64,000 nucleotides of DNA. Source: Microbacterium sp. NC79 (GTDB taxonomy: Bacteria > Actinomycetota > Actinomycetes > Actinomycetales > Microbacteriaceae). How positions within the stretch are numbered: position 1 is the first letter of the stretch; each line of letters starts with the position of its first letter. Of the stretch, positions 57,180-64,000 are shown piece by piece. Under the pieces are notes generated by a model. That model had not been told where the DNA came from and ran no database searches. It saw only the letters and a list, made by a program, of their open reading frames with translations. The DNA is taken from NCBI RefSeq assembly GCF_019061125.1, contig NZ_JAHQYI010000001.1, forward strand, positions 1,240,001 through 1,304,000, read 5' to 3'. The position numbers and the translations under genes were made by a program.

Positions 57180-57185
57180 GCGCGC

Positions 57186-57191
57186 ATGATA
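57186..57191 (-). promoter_or_regulatory. -10 box of FHA copy 2, leaderless type
   Basis: TATCAT on the minus strand, close to the TATAAT consensus, 6 nt before the ATG. Confidence 0.6.
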
Positions 57192-57260
57192 CGCCTGCGT
57201 TGCCTACGCATCTAGCCCCGCTGGTGCGGGCACGTGCCGCCACCGCGCCGCCGGAAAAGA

Positions 57261-57297
57261 GCTGGGGGCTCTCACCGAAACGGTGAGAGCCCCCAGC
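57261..57297 (-). terminator. Terminator of deaD
   Basis: GCTGGGGGCTCTCACC (57261-57276) pairs perfectly with GGTGAGAGCCCCCAGC (57282-57297), a 16-bp stem 20 nt after the deaD stop. Confidence 0.9.
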
Positions 57298-57316
57298 CTG
57301 TTAACGATCGCTGTGT

Positions 57317-59188
57317 TTAGCGGTCGGTGTGCTTGTGGCGCGGCTTGCGAGTCGGACGCTCGTCGCCGTTGTTTTCGTAGCGCGGACGTTCGTCGCGGTT
57401 CGAACCTTCCTTGCGGAATCCACCGTCGCGGTCATCACGACGTGGGCGATCGTTGCGGTAACCGTCGTCTTCGCGACGGCGCCCAGCCGGACGACCACGG
57501 TCGGGCTTGATCTCGATCAAACGACCCGAGATACGAGTATCGCGCAGCTTGTCAAGCGTTCCTGCAGGCAGCGTGGTCGGCAACTCAACGATGGAGAAGT
57601 CTGGCTTGATCGCGATCGCACCGAAGTCATCGCGGCCGAGTCCACCTTCGTTTGCGAGGGCACCGACGATCTGACGCGGTTCGACACGGTGACGACGACC
57701 GACCTCGATGCGGTAAGCGGTGAACGCACCCGAGTTGCGCTCGCGACGCGGTCGCGGCTCTCCGCCATCGCGGTCACGGGACTTCTTGCCACGCCCTTCA
57801 ACGCGCGCGAGTTCTTCGCGCATGCGTGCGTCTTCGGCGTCGTCGAGCAAGAGGGGAGTGTCGCCCTGCGCGACAATGGCCAAGGCTGACGCAACGTCAG
57901 CCTCGGGCACATCGTGGTTGCGGACATAGTGCGCGATGATGTCGCGGAACTTGTTCATCCGCTCGGTTTCGGCGAGAGCGGCCGTAATCGAGTCGTCAAA
58001 ACGTGCCAGGCGCGTGTTGTTGACATCTTCACTCGTCGGAAGCTGCATTTGCGTCGGCTGTTGGCGCGTCGCCTTCTCGATGTGACCGAGCAGGTAGCGT
58101 TCGCGGGGCGTGACAAAGCTGATGGCATCGCCCGTGCGGCCGGCGCGACCGGTGCGACCAATGCGGTGCACGTAGGACTCGGTGTCGGTCGGGATGTCAA
58201 AGTTCACGACGTGGCTGAGACGCTCAACGTCGAGACCACGCGCGGCAACATCGGTCGCCACCAGGATGTCGAGCTTGCCGTCCTTCAGCTGGTTGACGGT
58301 GCGCTCACGCTGAGCCTGAGCGACATCGCCGCTGATGGCAGCAGCCGAGTATCCGCGTGCACGAAGCTTTTCGGCGACGGTCTCGGTTTCGCCGCGCGTA
58401 CGCACGAAGATGATCATGCCGTCGAAGTTCTCGACTTCGAGGATGCGCGTCAGCGCATCAAGCTTCTGCTGGTGCGAGACGATGACGTAGCGCTGGGTGA
58501 TGTTGGTGTTGGTCGTGGTCTTCGACTTGACCGTGATCTCTTGCGGCTCACGCAGGTAGCTCTTCGAGATGCGGCGGATCTGTGACGGCATGGTCGCGGA
58601 GAACAGTGCGACCTGCTTGTCGGCGGGGGTCTCCGCAAGAATCGTCTCGATGTCTTCGACGAAGCCCATCTTCAGCATTTCATCGGCCTCATCGAGGACC
58701 AGGTACTTGAGCTGTGAGAGATCAAGCGTGCCCTTGTCGAGGTGGTCCATGATGCGGCCGGGGGTGCCAACCACAATGTGAACCCCACGGCGGAGTGCCG
58801 ACAACTGCACGCCATAGCCCTGACCGCCGTAGACGGGGAGCACGTGCACGTTCTTCATGCGTGCGGCGTACGCTTCAAAAGCCTCAGAGACCTGGAGCGC
58901 GAGTTCGCGAGTCGGCGCCAGGACGAGGGCCTGGGGTGTCTTCTGGGAGATGTCGAGGCGCTGCATGATCGGCAGAGCGAATGCGGCAGTCTTGCCTGTT
59001 CCGGTCTGTGCCATGCCGACGACGTCATGGCCCTCGAGGAGAATCGGGATTGTTGCCGCTTGGATCGCGGAGGGTCGTTCATAACCCAGGTCGCGGATCG
59101 CGGCAAGAACGGGCCCATCGAGGCCGAGATCAGCGAAGGTGACCTGTTCCTCGTGAGTTTCGGGAGCGGTGTCTTCTGTTTCCTTCAC
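57317..59188 (-). CDS. deaD: DEAD-box RNA helicase DeaD/CsdA
   Basis: 623 residues. The helicase core has the Q motif and AQTGTGKTAAF, DEAD box VLDEADEM, SATMP, and motif VI HRIGRTGRAGR. A DbpA/CsdA-type RNA-binding domain follows at about 485-560, then an Arg/Gly/Asp-rich tail (RRDDRDGGFRKEGSNRDERP) that probably aids RNA binding. It remodels RNA in ribosome assembly and decay, often induced by cold. The GTG start at 59186-59188 has a TACGCT box 6 nt away. It is divergent from a second helicase. Confidence 0.93.
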   Translation of the reverse strand: MKETEDTAPETHEEQVTFADLGLDGPVLAAIRDLGYERPSAIQAATIPILLEGHDVVGMAQTGTGKTAAFALPIMQRLDISQKTPQALVLAPTRELALQVSEAFEAYAARMKNVHVLPVYGGQGYGVQLSALRRGVHIVVGTPGRIMDHLDKGTLDLSQLKYLVLDEADEMLKMGFVEDIETILAETPADKQVALFSATMPSQIRRISKSYLREPQEITVKSKTTTNTNITQRYVIVSHQQKLDALTRILEVENFDGMIIFVRTRGETETVAEKLRARGYSAAAISGDVAQAQRERTVNQLKDGKLDILVATDVAARGLDVERLSHVVNFDIPTDTESYVHRIGRTGRAGRTGDAISFVTPRERYLLGHIEKATRQQPTQMQLPTSEDVNNTRLARFDDSITAALAETERMNKFRDIIAHYVRNHDVPEADVASALAIVAQGDTPLLLDDAEDARMREELARVEGRGKKSRDRDGGEPRPRRERNSGAFTAYRIEVGRRHRVEPRQIVGALANEGGLGRDDFGAIAIKPDFSIVELPTTLPAGTLDKLRDTRISGRLIEIKPDRGRPAGRRREDDGYRNDRPRRDDRDGGFRKEGSNRDERPRYENNGDERPTRKPRHKHTDR

Positions 59189-59194
59189 CTACCA

Positions 59195-59200
59195 AGCGTA
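59195..59200 (-). promoter_or_regulatory. -10 box of deaD, leaderless type
   Basis: TACGCT on the minus strand, 6 nt before the GTG start. Confidence 0.5.
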
Positions 59201-59398
59201 CCGCCTCTACCCGTTGACACCAGTCGCTCGGACAGTCAGTGGTAGTGTTAGCAGGTCTTGCACACGAATTCATCCCGAAATGTGCTGCAAGCAAGGCCGC
59301 TGAGCTGATTGATTTCTTCTACCGCGGCGATCGGAGCTAGAGCTGCTCCACCGCCTGACGGTGAATGACGCCGTCGCGTTCTCATGCTCAGAAAGTAC

Positions 59399-61057
59399 AT
59401 GTCTATTCAGACTACCCAGACCTCTTCGTCGTTCGCCGACCTCGGCGTCCCCGCGACGATTGTCAATGCCCTCATCGCGGAGGGGCGCCCCACGCCGTTC
59501 CCCATTCAGGAGTCCACCCTCCCGTCGACCCTTGCTGGCGTTGACGTTCTCGGCCGCGGACGCACTGGTTCCGGCAAGACTCTCGCATTCGCGATTCCAC
59601 TTGTCGCTCGCCTCGGATCCCTTCGTGCAGGTGAAAAGCGTCGTGGCCGTCGTCCTGCGGGCCTCGTGTTGTCTCCGACGCGCGAACTGGCGACGCAGAT
59701 TGCCGCCACGATTGAACCCCTTGCTAAGGCTGAGGGCCTCAAGGTCACGACGATCTTCGGTGGTGTGTCCCAGAAGCGTCAGGAAGATGCCCTGCGCGAC
59801 GGTGTCGACATTATCGTGGCGTGCCCTGGTCGTCTCGAAGACCTCATGAAGCAGGGCTATGTGCACCTCAATGAGGTCTCGATCAGCGTGCTTGACGAAG
59901 CTGACCACATGGCAGACCTCGGCTTTCTCCCCGGCGTGACCCGTATCATGTCGGCCACCCACCCCAACGCACAGCGCCTCCTGTTCTCGGCGACGCTCGA
60001 CAATGGTGTGGACAAGATTGTGAAGCGATTCCTGCGCAACCCGGTCGAGCACACGGTCGATGAGGCGAATGCACCCGTCGTCGACATGACTCACCACCTG
60101 TTTGCCATTGAAGACCAGGATTCGAAGAACGCGATTGTGAAGGCGCTGGCTTCTGGCTCGGCGCGCCGCATGTTCTTCATGCGCACCAAGCACCAGGCAA
60201 AGAAGCTCGCAAAGCAGCTCACCGCGTCGGGCATTCCCGCTGTCGACCTGCACGGAAACCTGTCGCAGGCCGCTCGTGATCGCAACCTTGCTGCCTTCTC
60301 CTCCGGCGAAGTGAAGGTTCTTGTGGCCACCGATGTGGCCGCTCGCGGCGTGCACGTTGATGGCGTTGACCTCGTTGTGCACGTTGATCCGCCCGCCGAG
60401 CACAAGGCGTACCTGCACCGTTCCGGTCGCACGGCGCGCGCAGGCAACTCGGGTGACGTCGTGACGCTGATGCTTGAAATTCAGCGCAAGGACACACTCG
60501 ACCTGCTGAAGAAGGCGAAGATTAAGGTCACACCGCAGCGTGTCACCGCATCGTCAGAGGCCGTCGTTGCCATGGTCGGCGAGGTCGCCCCACGCGTCGC
60601 ACCGCGGCCAGGCGGTCCTGGCGTCGGCAACCAACCGCTGCAGACGGCGCCGACAGGCAAATCGCAGGGCGCCAATGCGCAGCGCAAGCGTCAGGCTCGT
60701 GAGCAACGTGCCACAAACGGAACCACGTCGCGCCCTGCGCGCACGCGGAGCGAGGGTACGTCGGCACGCCAGGACGATGGTCGTGCCGATGGCGAGCGGA
60801 CGCAACGCCGTCAGCGCGCAGCACAAACGGGTGGCCGGAATGAGCCGCAGCGTCACCGTACCGAGTCACGCTCGTACGGCGAGAGCGCTCGGCACACTGA
60901 TGCGCCGCGCACGAGCGGGGGAGCGTCACGTCAGGGCAGTGGTCGAAACCACGCTGAGAGCCCGCGTCATGGTTCCGCTCCTTCGCAAAACAGCGGTCGG
61001 CCTGCCGGTCAGCGACGCCGTGCTGGCCGCGCCAGCGGTGCCCCGACCAGTCGATAA
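59399..61057 (+). CDS. DEAD-box RNA helicase, RhlE-like
   Basis: 552 residues. The core shows GRGRTGSGKT, VLDEADHM, FSATLDNGV, and HRSGRTARAG, with conserved helicase motifs throughout. A long Arg/Gln/Ser-rich tail (about 410-552) replaces structured RNA-binding domains. ATG at 59399 (MSIQTTQTSS) is preferred to one five codons upstream. The 210-bp spacer to deaD contains an untranslated region with small hairpins such as GGAGC-N7-GCTCC that may regulate it. A strong terminator follows. Confidence 0.9.
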   Translation: MSIQTTQTSSSFADLGVPATIVNALIAEGRPTPFPIQESTLPSTLAGVDVLGRGRTGSGKTLAFAIPLVARLGSLRAGEKRRGRRPAGLVLSPTRELATQIAATIEPLAKAEGLKVTTIFGGVSQKRQEDALRDGVDIIVACPGRLEDLMKQGYVHLNEVSISVLDEADHMADLGFLPGVTRIMSATHPNAQRLLFSATLDNGVDKIVKRFLRNPVEHTVDEANAPVVDMTHHLFAIEDQDSKNAIVKALASGSARRMFFMRTKHQAKKLAKQLTASGIPAVDLHGNLSQAARDRNLAAFSSGEVKVLVATDVAARGVHVDGVDLVVHVDPPAEHKAYLHRSGRTARAGNSGDVVTLMLEIQRKDTLDLLKKAKIKVTPQRVTASSEAVVAMVGEVAPRVAPRPGGPGVGNQPLQTAPTGKSQGANAQRKRQAREQRATNGTTSRPARTRSEGTSARQDDGRADGERTQRRQRAAQTGGRNEPQRHRTESRSYGESARHTDAPRTSGGASRQGSGRNHAESPRHGSAPSQNSGRPAGQRRRAGRASGAPTSR

Positions 61058-61064
61058 CGATGGC

Positions 61065-61106
61065 AAATAGGTTGAGCCCGGCCAGATGGCCGGGCTCAAC
61101 CTATTT
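61065..61106. terminator. Bidirectional terminator
   Basis: A perfect 19-bp stem, AAATAGGTTGAGCCCGGCC (61065-61083) with its complement (61088-61106), loop AGAT, followed by T residues. It serves the helicase gene and overlaps the stop codon of the converging AlkD-like gene. Confidence 0.9.
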
Positions 61107-61769
61107 TTCGCCTTCGCGACGACGGACGATCTCGTTAATCCACGTCGGTGCGAATGGCGAGGTGCAGTTTGGGGGAGTCGGGTAGTCCTTGAGAACTTCG
61201 AGCCGTTCGCCAATCTCAAGCGCCCGCGCTCGTAAATGCGGGTGATGGATCCCGATGGTGGCGAGCGTCTCGTTCATATTCCACTGCAGGGTGCCAGACG
61301 CGGACGCCATTTCGCCCTCGATCTGGTCAAGCAACGCCTCCAGATCAAGGCCCGCGGGCTTCTTCACGACGCGATCGGTCGTCAGCGCCCACCCTGCGGC
61401 ACGAACGTGGGCATCAGAGTCGGCGAACCAAGCGTTACGCAGTTCTGACGCGAGCGGAGACTTCTTCGCGATGTAGTTGACCAGCCAGTCCGTTGTTTTC
61501 GGGGTGCGCGACTCCCGCAGCATGCGATCGAGCTCGGCGGTGGTGTACTCCTTGGGGCGACTGATCAGTAACGCAACGAGGCGTGCAGGCGTGATGTCGG
61601 TGTCCCACAGTTCGCCGGCCAGCGCACGGTTCATGCCGATGCGTTTCGCCAGCGCGCGGAGCTTCGAGAGGTTGACGCCGTGATCGTCTCCGTGGCGTTC
61701 GTTGATGGCGCGCGCCTTGGGATCTTCCAACGTGGCTAGTTCATCAAGCACATCCTGCACGGTGGTCAT
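61101..61769 (-). CDS. DNA alkylation repair (AlkD/HEAT-like) protein
   Basis: 222 residues, all helical. Sequence blocks such as LRALAKRIGMNRALAGELWDTDITPARLVALLIS and SDAHVRAAGWALTTDRV fit HEAT-like repeats of the AlkD/DNA alkylation repair family. Family enzymes remove positively charged alkylated bases without base flipping. The catalytic Asp of AlkD could not be placed with certainty, so activity is not assured. It overlaps the next upstream gene by ATGA. The two probably form one repair transcript. Confidence 0.75.
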   Translation of the reverse strand: MTTVQDVLDELATLEDPKARAINERHGDDHGVNLSKLRALAKRIGMNRALAGELWDTDITPARLVALLISRPKEYTTAELDRMLRESRTPKTTDWLVNYIAKKSPLASELRNAWFADSDAHVRAAGWALTTDRVVKKPAGLDLEALLDQIEGEMASASGTLQWNMNETLATIGIHHPHLRARALEIGERLEVLKDYPTPPNCTSPFAPTWINEIVRRREGEK

Positions 61770-62653
61770 GCCGTCTCCTCAAAGGTGGTCACTGCTGAAA
61801 TCATGGCTTCGCGAAGCGCTTCAGCACGTGCTGCGAATTCACGTTGACGTTGCACATACTCAGCCTTGCCAGCCGGGGTTTCTACCGCAACAGCCGGATA
61901 GCCCCATGCGGTGATGTCGTATGGCGATGCCTGCATGTCGAGCAGGCGAATATCTCGTGCCAGCTCAAACGAATCAAGCAGGATATGCCCGGGCACGAGT
62001 GGCCCCAGTTTCAGCGCCCACTTATAGAGATCCATGCCGGCGTGCAGGCACCCGGGCTGTTCCATCGCCAGCTGCAGTTGCCTGGTGGGGGCGACGGAGT
62101 TTCGCGGTATCGCTTCGGGTGTAAAAAATCGGTAGGCGTCGTAGTGCGTGCATTTCAGATCGGCGGCCTCGACGACCGCATCGGTGCCTGCTTGCCCCAG
62201 ACGTAAGGGCGCAGCGTGGCGATGTTCATCTTGACGGTAGACCATGGCCCACTCGTGCATGCCAAAGCAATCGAAACGGCCTGGCCTGGTCGCCGTAGCG
62301 CGCAGGAGTGACACCACGTGCTGCACGCCGCCGCCACGCAACTCCGCGAACGCTGCCGTATCCAGCCGCGTGGTTCCGTCGGCATCCGTGACATACCAGC
62401 GCATTTCGGCACGGGACGTGTTCGCGCCATCGGCCAACGCGACGCCGACTCCTGGGTGCCACTTGCGCATGACCGTCGGCTTGTACGAATAGTAGGTGAA
62501 CAGAAAGTCCCAGACTGGATGCTTCTCATGACGCAGGGACCGCGCACGATGGGCGGCGGTGAGCATATCGGCACGCTCGTGATGCGCGCGTTCCAATGCC
62601 GTCCACGTATCCCGTGGCAGCACCGTCTCTGATCTCACCGAAACAACACTCAC
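61766..62653 (-). CDS. Putative 3-methyladenine DNA glycosylase-like protein
   Basis: 295 residues. The N-terminal RDTWTALERAHHERADMLTAAHRARSLRHEKHPVWDFLFTYYSYKP and later CTHYDAYRFFTPEA and HAGMDLYKWALKLGPLVPG match an actinobacterial family often labelled 3-methyladenine DNA glycosylase. I know of no proof of that activity, so the name is tentative; the paired AlkD-like gene supports a repair role. GTG at 62653 follows GAGAAT by 6 nt. Longer in-frame extensions overlap yigZ. Confidence 0.65.
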   Translation of the reverse strand: MSVVSVRSETVLPRDTWTALERAHHERADMLTAAHRARSLRHEKHPVWDFLFTYYSYKPTVMRKWHPGVGVALADGANTSRAEMRWYVTDADGTTRLDTAAFAELRGGGVQHVVSLLRATATRPGRFDCFGMHEWAMVYRQDEHRHAAPLRLGQAGTDAVVEAADLKCTHYDAYRFFTPEAIPRNSVAPTRQLQLAMEQPGCLHAGMDLYKWALKLGPLVPGHILLDSFELARDIRLLDMQASPYDITAWGYPAVAVETPAGKAEYVQRQREFAARAEALREAMISAVTTFEETA

Positions 62654-62672
62654 TGTTCTATTCTCGCAGTGA

Positions 62673-63305
62673 TTATTGCGCGTTGACCCAGCGCGAACCA
62701 CCGGGTTCCGGAACCACGGAACCAGCGCTGAGAGCCGCAAGAATACCGGCGAGAGAGTCAGCGGTAGCACGGTCAGAACCCACCGTGAGCGATACGTCTG
62801 TGCCCCAGACCGAGTCGATAATGGTGAAGCCGCGACGGCGGAGGTCAGCTTCGACGGCACCGGCCGACGCGAGGGGGAGCGCGACGTGCTGTTCGATCAT
62901 CAGTTCGCGTCGGATAGTCGGCGCAACGTCGAGCGCAGCACGCACCGCATCTGAATAGGCTCGGATGAGCCCGCCAGTGCCGAGGAGTGTGCCGCCGAAC
63001 CAGCGGGTGACGACGGCGACAACATCGCTGACGCCAGAGCCATTCAGCACATCCAGCATGGGTGCGCCAGCCGTGCCGCTAGGCTCGCCGTCGTCGCTCG
63101 AGCGCCGGAGCGATCGGTCAGGGCCGATAACAAATGCGAGGCAATGGTGGCGCGCGTCGTGAAACTGCTCTTTGGTTTGCGCCCAAACAACGCGCGCGTC
63201 AGCGTCACTTGTCACCGGCGTGAGGGTGCACAGAAATCGTGAGCGCTGTACCTCGATCTCCGCCGTCGCCTGGGCAGCGAGAGCGGTGTACTGAGACGGG
63301 GTCAC
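62673..63305 (-). CDS. YigZ / IMPACT-family protein
   Basis: 210 residues. The N-terminal IMPACT domain is clear: EVQRSRFLCTLTPV, then DARHHCLAFVIG, and SSDDGEPSGTAGAPMLDVL with VTRWFGGTLLGTGGLIRAY. A C-terminal ferredoxin-like domain follows (DLRRRGFTIIDSVW). The YigZ role is unclear; eukaryotic IMPACT blocks Gcn2. A GTG start with AAGGA 6-7 nt upstream is used. It stands between the glycosylase-like gene and a strong terminator of qcrB. Confidence 0.88.
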   Translation of the reverse strand: MTPSQYTALAAQATAEIEVQRSRFLCTLTPVTSDADARVVWAQTKEQFHDARHHCLAFVIGPDRSLRRSSDDGEPSGTAGAPMLDVLNGSGVSDVVAVVTRWFGGTLLGTGGLIRAYSDAVRAALDVAPTIRRELMIEQHVALPLASAGAVEADLRRRGFTIIDSVWGTDVSLTVGSDRATADSLAGILAALSAGSVVPEPGGSRWVNAQ

Positions 63306-63334
63306 GACAATCCTTGGTTCGGGGGAGATGGGAA

Positions 63335-63372
63335 CCAGAAGGGCCCCGATCCGAAGATCGGGGCCCTTCTGG
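63335..63372 (-). terminator. Terminator of qcrB
   Basis: CCAGAAGGGCCCCGATC (63335-63351) pairs perfectly with its complement (63356-63372), a 17-bp stem starting just after the qcrB stop on the minus strand. Confidence 0.9.
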
Positions 63373-63378
63373 CATTAC

Positions 63379-64000
63379 TTAGTGCTTGCTGTCTGTGCCA
63401 GCTTCGACCTCACCGGTTTCGCCGTGACCGGCAACACCGTGTGCGTGGTGCGAAGCAGCTTCGTCGAGCTCAGCCTGCGTGACCGGTGCGAGGCGGTCTT
63501 CGAAGAACCAGCGCGACAGTGCCGCACGGAACTTCTGCATGGCCGGGATCCGGCCCTTGTCGTTCGGGCGAACAACCAGGGGCTCGTAGGTCTCGTAGTC
63601 GACCAGCTTGACCATTTCGTACTCGTCCACCGGCTGGTGAACTTCGATGTACTCGCCACCCGGGAGGCGGACGATGCGGCCCGACTCGTAACCGTGCAGG
63701 GCAATCTCGCGGTCCTTCTTCTGCAGTGCGATCGCGATGCGCTTCGTGATGAAGTACGCGAGGATCGGGCCGAGGAAGAGGAGAGCCTGCAGTGTGTGGA
63801 TGACGCCTTCCATCGTGAGGTGGAAGTGCGTTGCCATGAGGTCAGACGATGCTGCCGCCCACATGACTGCGTACATCGTGACACCGGCTGCACCGATAGC
63901 GGTACGAGTTGCTGCCTGACGCGGGCGCTGAGCAATGTGGTGCTCGCGCTTGTCTCCCGTGATCCACGCCTCGATGAAGGGGTAGAAGAGGACGAGCAGG
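63379..64000 (-). CDS. qcrB: Cytochrome bc1 complex cytochrome b subunit, C-terminal part (partial)
   Basis: The last 207 residues of QcrB, open at the window edge. The segment FYPFIEAWITGDKREHHIAQRPR and the membrane helices with MYAVMWAAASSDLMATHFHL and LQALLFLGPILAYFITKRIAIALQKKDRE are typical of the actinobacterial cytochrome b C-terminus. So is the long hydrophilic tail (HGYESGRIVRLPGGEYIEVHQP). QcrB carries the quinol sites of the bc1-aa3 supercomplex. The heme-binding histidines lie outside the window. Confidence 0.93.
   Translation of the reverse strand, partial: LLVLFYPFIEAWITGDKREHHIAQRPRQAATRTAIGAAGVTMYAVMWAAASSDLMATHFHLTMEGVIHTLQALLFLGPILAYFITKRIAIALQKKDREIALHGYESGRIVRLPGGEYIEVHQPVDEYEMVKLVDYETYEPLVVRPNDKGRIPAMQKFRAALSRWFFEDRLAPVTQAELDEAASHHAHGVAGHGETGEVEAGTDSKH

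Noticed and set aside
59270..60418. Open frame of 382 codons opposite the RhlE-like helicase
   Set aside because: No domain and overlaps all helicase motifs on the other strand.

Overview
The window comes from the chromosome of a high-GC Gram-positive bacterium (Actinomycetota), most probably family Microbacteriaceae. Pointers are the block tig, clpP1, clpP2, clpX; the block ileS, folC, DUF4233, ndk, VKOR, rne, DUF4031, rplU, rpmA, obg, proB, proA, nadD, rsfS; an ileS T-box leader; an MMPL exporter with a divergent TetR gene; and the C-terminus of an actinobacterial QcrB. I do not name a species. No rRNA, CRISPR array, insertion sequence, prophage or recognisable defence island was seen. Three tRNA genes are present (Gly-UCC, Pro-UGG, Ala-GGC).

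Layout. 1-4.1 kb: start of pepN (minus strand), then rpiB, an Fpg/Nei glycosylase, a PaiB-like protein and an amidohydrolase, overlapping or nearly touching. 4.3-10.9 kb: dps, a DUF1761 membrane protein, a gamma-carbonic-anhydrase-like protein, a polar amino acid ABC transporter, mdh, and an acyl-CoA-ligase-like gene broken by an internal deletion. 11-14.3 kb: MMPL exporter and TetR regulator. 14.3-21.2 kb: repeat-rich spacer, two tRNAs, tig, TPR protein, clpP1, clpP2, clpX and a BenE-type transporter. 21.2-30.5 kb: GyrI-like protein, M3 peptidase, HTH regulator/small ORF/MFS operon, valS, pentapeptide-repeat protein, aspartate dehydrogenase. 30.5-35.5 kb: peptide/nickel-type ABC transporter operon. 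35.5-52.7 kb: the housekeeping block from ileS to rsfS. 52.8-64 kb: LtrA, SDR oxidoreductase, topoisomerase IB, two FHA paralogues, two DEAD-box helicases, two probable DNA-repair genes, YigZ and partial qcrB.

How the genes work together. ClpP1/ClpP2 with ClpX form a regulated protease next to trigger factor, so folding and degradation are encoded together. ileS, valS, rplU, rpmA, obg, rsfS and rne serve translation, ribosome assembly and RNA turnover. proB/proA make the glutamate semialdehyde precursor of proline. nadD and a NadX-like aspartate dehydrogenase touch NAD biosynthesis.

The most striking signals are not single genes. (1) About a dozen genes have a TANNNT -10 box exactly 6 nt before the start codon, which implies widespread leaderless transcription. 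(2) The octamer TGGTTCCG/CGGAACCA is strongly over-represented in both orientations and in many unrelated genes. (3) Four TGCAA sites at exact 14-bp spacing lie between the M3 peptidase and an HTH regulator. (4) The rplU leader carries a copy of the anti-Shine-Dalgarno sequence. (5) Several extragenic palindromes look like REP elements. I saw no clear new multi-gene system. Most of the window is core genome.
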